A DNA stretch of 64,000 nucleotides from Alteromonas gracilis (GTDB lineage: Bacteria; Pseudomonadota; Gammaproteobacteria; Enterobacterales; Alteromonadaceae): positions 1 through 64,000 of the forward strand of contig NZ_PVNO01000027.1 of the NCBI RefSeq assembly GCF_002993325.1, given 5' to 3'. The notes beneath the pieces are model-generated. The model saw only the letters and a list, made by a program, of their open reading frames with translations, was not told the DNA's origin and ran no database searches. A program made the translations under genes and the position numbers. This document shows, in pieces, positions 62,628 through 64,000 of the stretch. Position 1 is the stretch's first letter. Each line of letters begins with the position of its first letter.

Positions 62628-64000
62628 ATGTCAGGAAAACTGACCCTACGTACTTTAAGTCTTACAATAGGTGTAATGTTTGTTGCGGCATGTCAGCACG
62701 TGTCAATAGAACAATCTAAGAACGAAACTACGTCTCAAGAACTTGCAACAACCGCCGTATCCATACCCTATGAAAAGTATAAGCTAGAGAACGGCCTTAC
62801 CGTTATTCTTCATGAAGACCACTCAGACCCGCTGGTCCATGTAGATGTTACTTATCATGTAGGTTCTGCGAGGGAAGATATAGGGAAATCTGGCTTTGCC
62901 CACTTCTTCGAACATATGATGTTTCAAGGCTCAAAGCACGTTGCTGATGAGCAGCATTTTAAAGTTATTACCGAATCTGGCGGTAATCTGAACGGCACCA
63001 CAAACACCGATCGCACTAACTATTTTGAGACCGTACCGGCTAATCAGTTAGAAAAAGTGTTATGGCTAGAATCAGACCGTATGGGCTACCTGCTAGAAGC
63101 CGTAGATCAAACCAAGTTTGAAAACCAAAGAGAGACCGTTAAGAACGAACGAGCACAGCGAGTAGATAACCAACCTTATGGCCTGCGTTTTGAACTCAAT
63201 GGCGAGGCACTATACCCAGAAGGCCACCCTTACTCCTGGATGACCATTGGTTATGTTGAAGACTTAGACCGAGTTAGTGTTAATGATTTAAAAGCGTTTT
63301 TTAAACGCTGGTACGGTCCTAACAATGCCGTTCTCACCATTGGCGGTGATATCGACGTTGCCAAAACCAAGGCGTGGGTGAAGAAGTATTTCGGTGAAAT
63401 TCCAGCGGGTCCTAAGGTAGAAGAACCTAAGCCTCAGCCCGCTACGCTTAAAGAAACGCGCTATATTACTTTAGAAGATAAAGTGCATCTTCCGCTTCTG
63501 CAAATTACTTATCCCACCGTATATGGTCGCCATGAAGATGAAGCGCCGCTTGATGTGCTCGCTGATATTTTGGGCGGCGGAAAAACATCATTGTTCTACA
63601 AAAATTTAGTGAAAGAAGGCATTGCAGTACAAGCAGTGGTATCTCATCCTTGCCGTGAACTTGCCTGTGAATTCCAACTTTTAGCGCTAGCAAATCCTGC
63701 AAAAATCACTTCTTTGTCAACGCTACAGAATGTGCTAAATGAAACTCTCAAAGAGTTTGAGCAGCGTGGTGTAACGGCAGACGATTTAGCCCGTACAAAA
63801 GGGCAAATAGAGGCTCGCACCGTGTTTGGTTTGCAAAGTGTTTCCGGCAAAGTCTCTGCGCTTGCGGCGAATGAAACTTTCTATCAAACACCAGACCTGA
63901 TTGCTGAAGACATTGAGCGATACAATGCAGTGACAGCTGAAGACGTAATGCGTGTTTATAAAAAGTATATTAAAGACGCAAATAGCGTTGTATTGAGCGT
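62628..64000 (+). CDS. M16-family zinc metalloprotease, lipoprotein (partial)
   Basis: Insulinase-type protease cut by the window end; 457 codons are visible with no stop. A lipoprotein signal ends in VAAC (Cys22). The inverted zinc motif HFFEH is at residues 92-96, and the distal Glu lies in the ENQRETVKNER segment (about 165-174). The second, inactive M16 domain starts near residue 235. Alteromonadales often carry tandem M16 lipoproteins that degrade peptides in the periplasm. The ATG at 62628 has AAAAGGA in front. The C-terminal half is outside the window. Confidence 0.92.
   Translation, partial: MSGKLTLRTLSLTIGVMFVAACQHVSIEQSKNETTSQELATTAVSIPYEKYKLENGLTVILHEDHSDPLVHVDVTYHVGSAREDIGKSGFAHFFEHMMFQGSKHVADEQHFKVITESGGNLNGTTNTDRTNYFETVPANQLEKVLWLESDRMGYLLEAVDQTKFENQRETVKNERAQRVDNQPYGLRFELNGEALYPEGHPYSWMTIGYVEDLDRVSVNDLKAFFKRWYGPNNAVLTIGGDIDVAKTKAWVKKYFGEIPAGPKVEEPKPQPATLKETRYITLEDKVHLPLLQITYPTVYGRHEDEAPLDVLADILGGGKTSLFYKNLVKEGIAVQAVVSHPCRELACEFQLLALANPAKITSLSTLQNVLNETLKEFEQRGVTADDLARTKGQIEARTVFGLQSVSGKVSALAANETFYQTPDLIAEDIERYNAVTAEDVMRVYKKYIKDANSVVLS

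Overview
The window reads as a chromosomal segment of a marine gammaproteobacterium of the Alteromonadales, most likely Alteromonas or a close relative. This rests on gene content, not a database search: three TonB-dependent receptors, a six-gene TonB2/TtpC-type energising operon, a SlyA-HlyD-FUSC efflux locus, a TPP-riboswitch thiamine-salvage operon with PnuT, and a holD-rimI pair. Base composition looks moderate (mid-40s % GC). Most genes look intact and native. Mobile DNA is limited to one IS10-like element lying exactly at the left edge.

Layout. 1-1334: IS4-family (IS10 group) insertion sequence. 1.35-3.4 kb: Lrp/AsnC regulator divergent from leucine dehydrogenase, then the 4.5S SRP RNA. 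3.4-5.0 kb: ComFB-like protein and tryptophan 2,3-dioxygenase. 5.3-11.5 kb: two large TonB-dependent receptors. 11.5-14.9 kb: a methyltransferase and two Fe(II)/2-oxoglutarate oxygenases, one fused to TPRs. 15.2-20.2 kb: DUF3450-TtpC-ExbB-ExbD-TonB-TPR operon, closed by a strong terminator. 20.3-23.1 kb: tmcA and an acyl-CoA thioesterase. 23.15-27.2 kb: TPP-riboswitch operon (receptor, YkoF-like protein, PnuT, thiamine-kinase-like protein). 27.4-29.1 kb: tRNA-Trp(CCA), holD-like gene, rimI. 29.3-35.3 kb: transporters, a LysR regulator and a run of oxidoreductases. 35.3-39.9 kb: a diguanylate cyclase and the SlyA-like efflux locus with two perfect operators. 40.1-44.3 kb: prfC, argS and an FMN reductase. 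44.5-45.2 kb: a compact pair of double-glycine-leader peptides plus a small membrane protein, which looks like an unrecognised two-peptide bacteriocin-type locus. 45.2-53.4 kb: DUF2891, a cysteine-synthase-like enzyme, a secreted EEP-family protein, a DUF417 protein, two lipoproteins and a second diguanylate cyclase. 53.4-56.9 kb: DUF2177, a fatty-acid desaturase translationally coupled to its ferredoxin reductase, a decayed Old Yellow Enzyme tail and a small membrane protein. 57.2-62.3 kb: prfB with its programmed frameshift, lysS, panE, a pseudouridine synthase and an Hpt protein. 62.6 kb to the end: an M16 zinc-protease lipoprotein cut by the window edge.

How parts fit. The TonB2 operon can power outer-membrane receptors such as the three here. 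The methyltransferase/oxygenase cassette between a receptor and the TonB2 operon is the most interesting unexplained large locus. The thiamine operon is a complete salvage route (outer-membrane uptake, inner-membrane transport, phosphorylation). Its leader contains sequences that fit a translational ON/OFF switch. The double-glycine peptide pair at 44.56-44.90 kb is the best candidate for a previously undescribed system.
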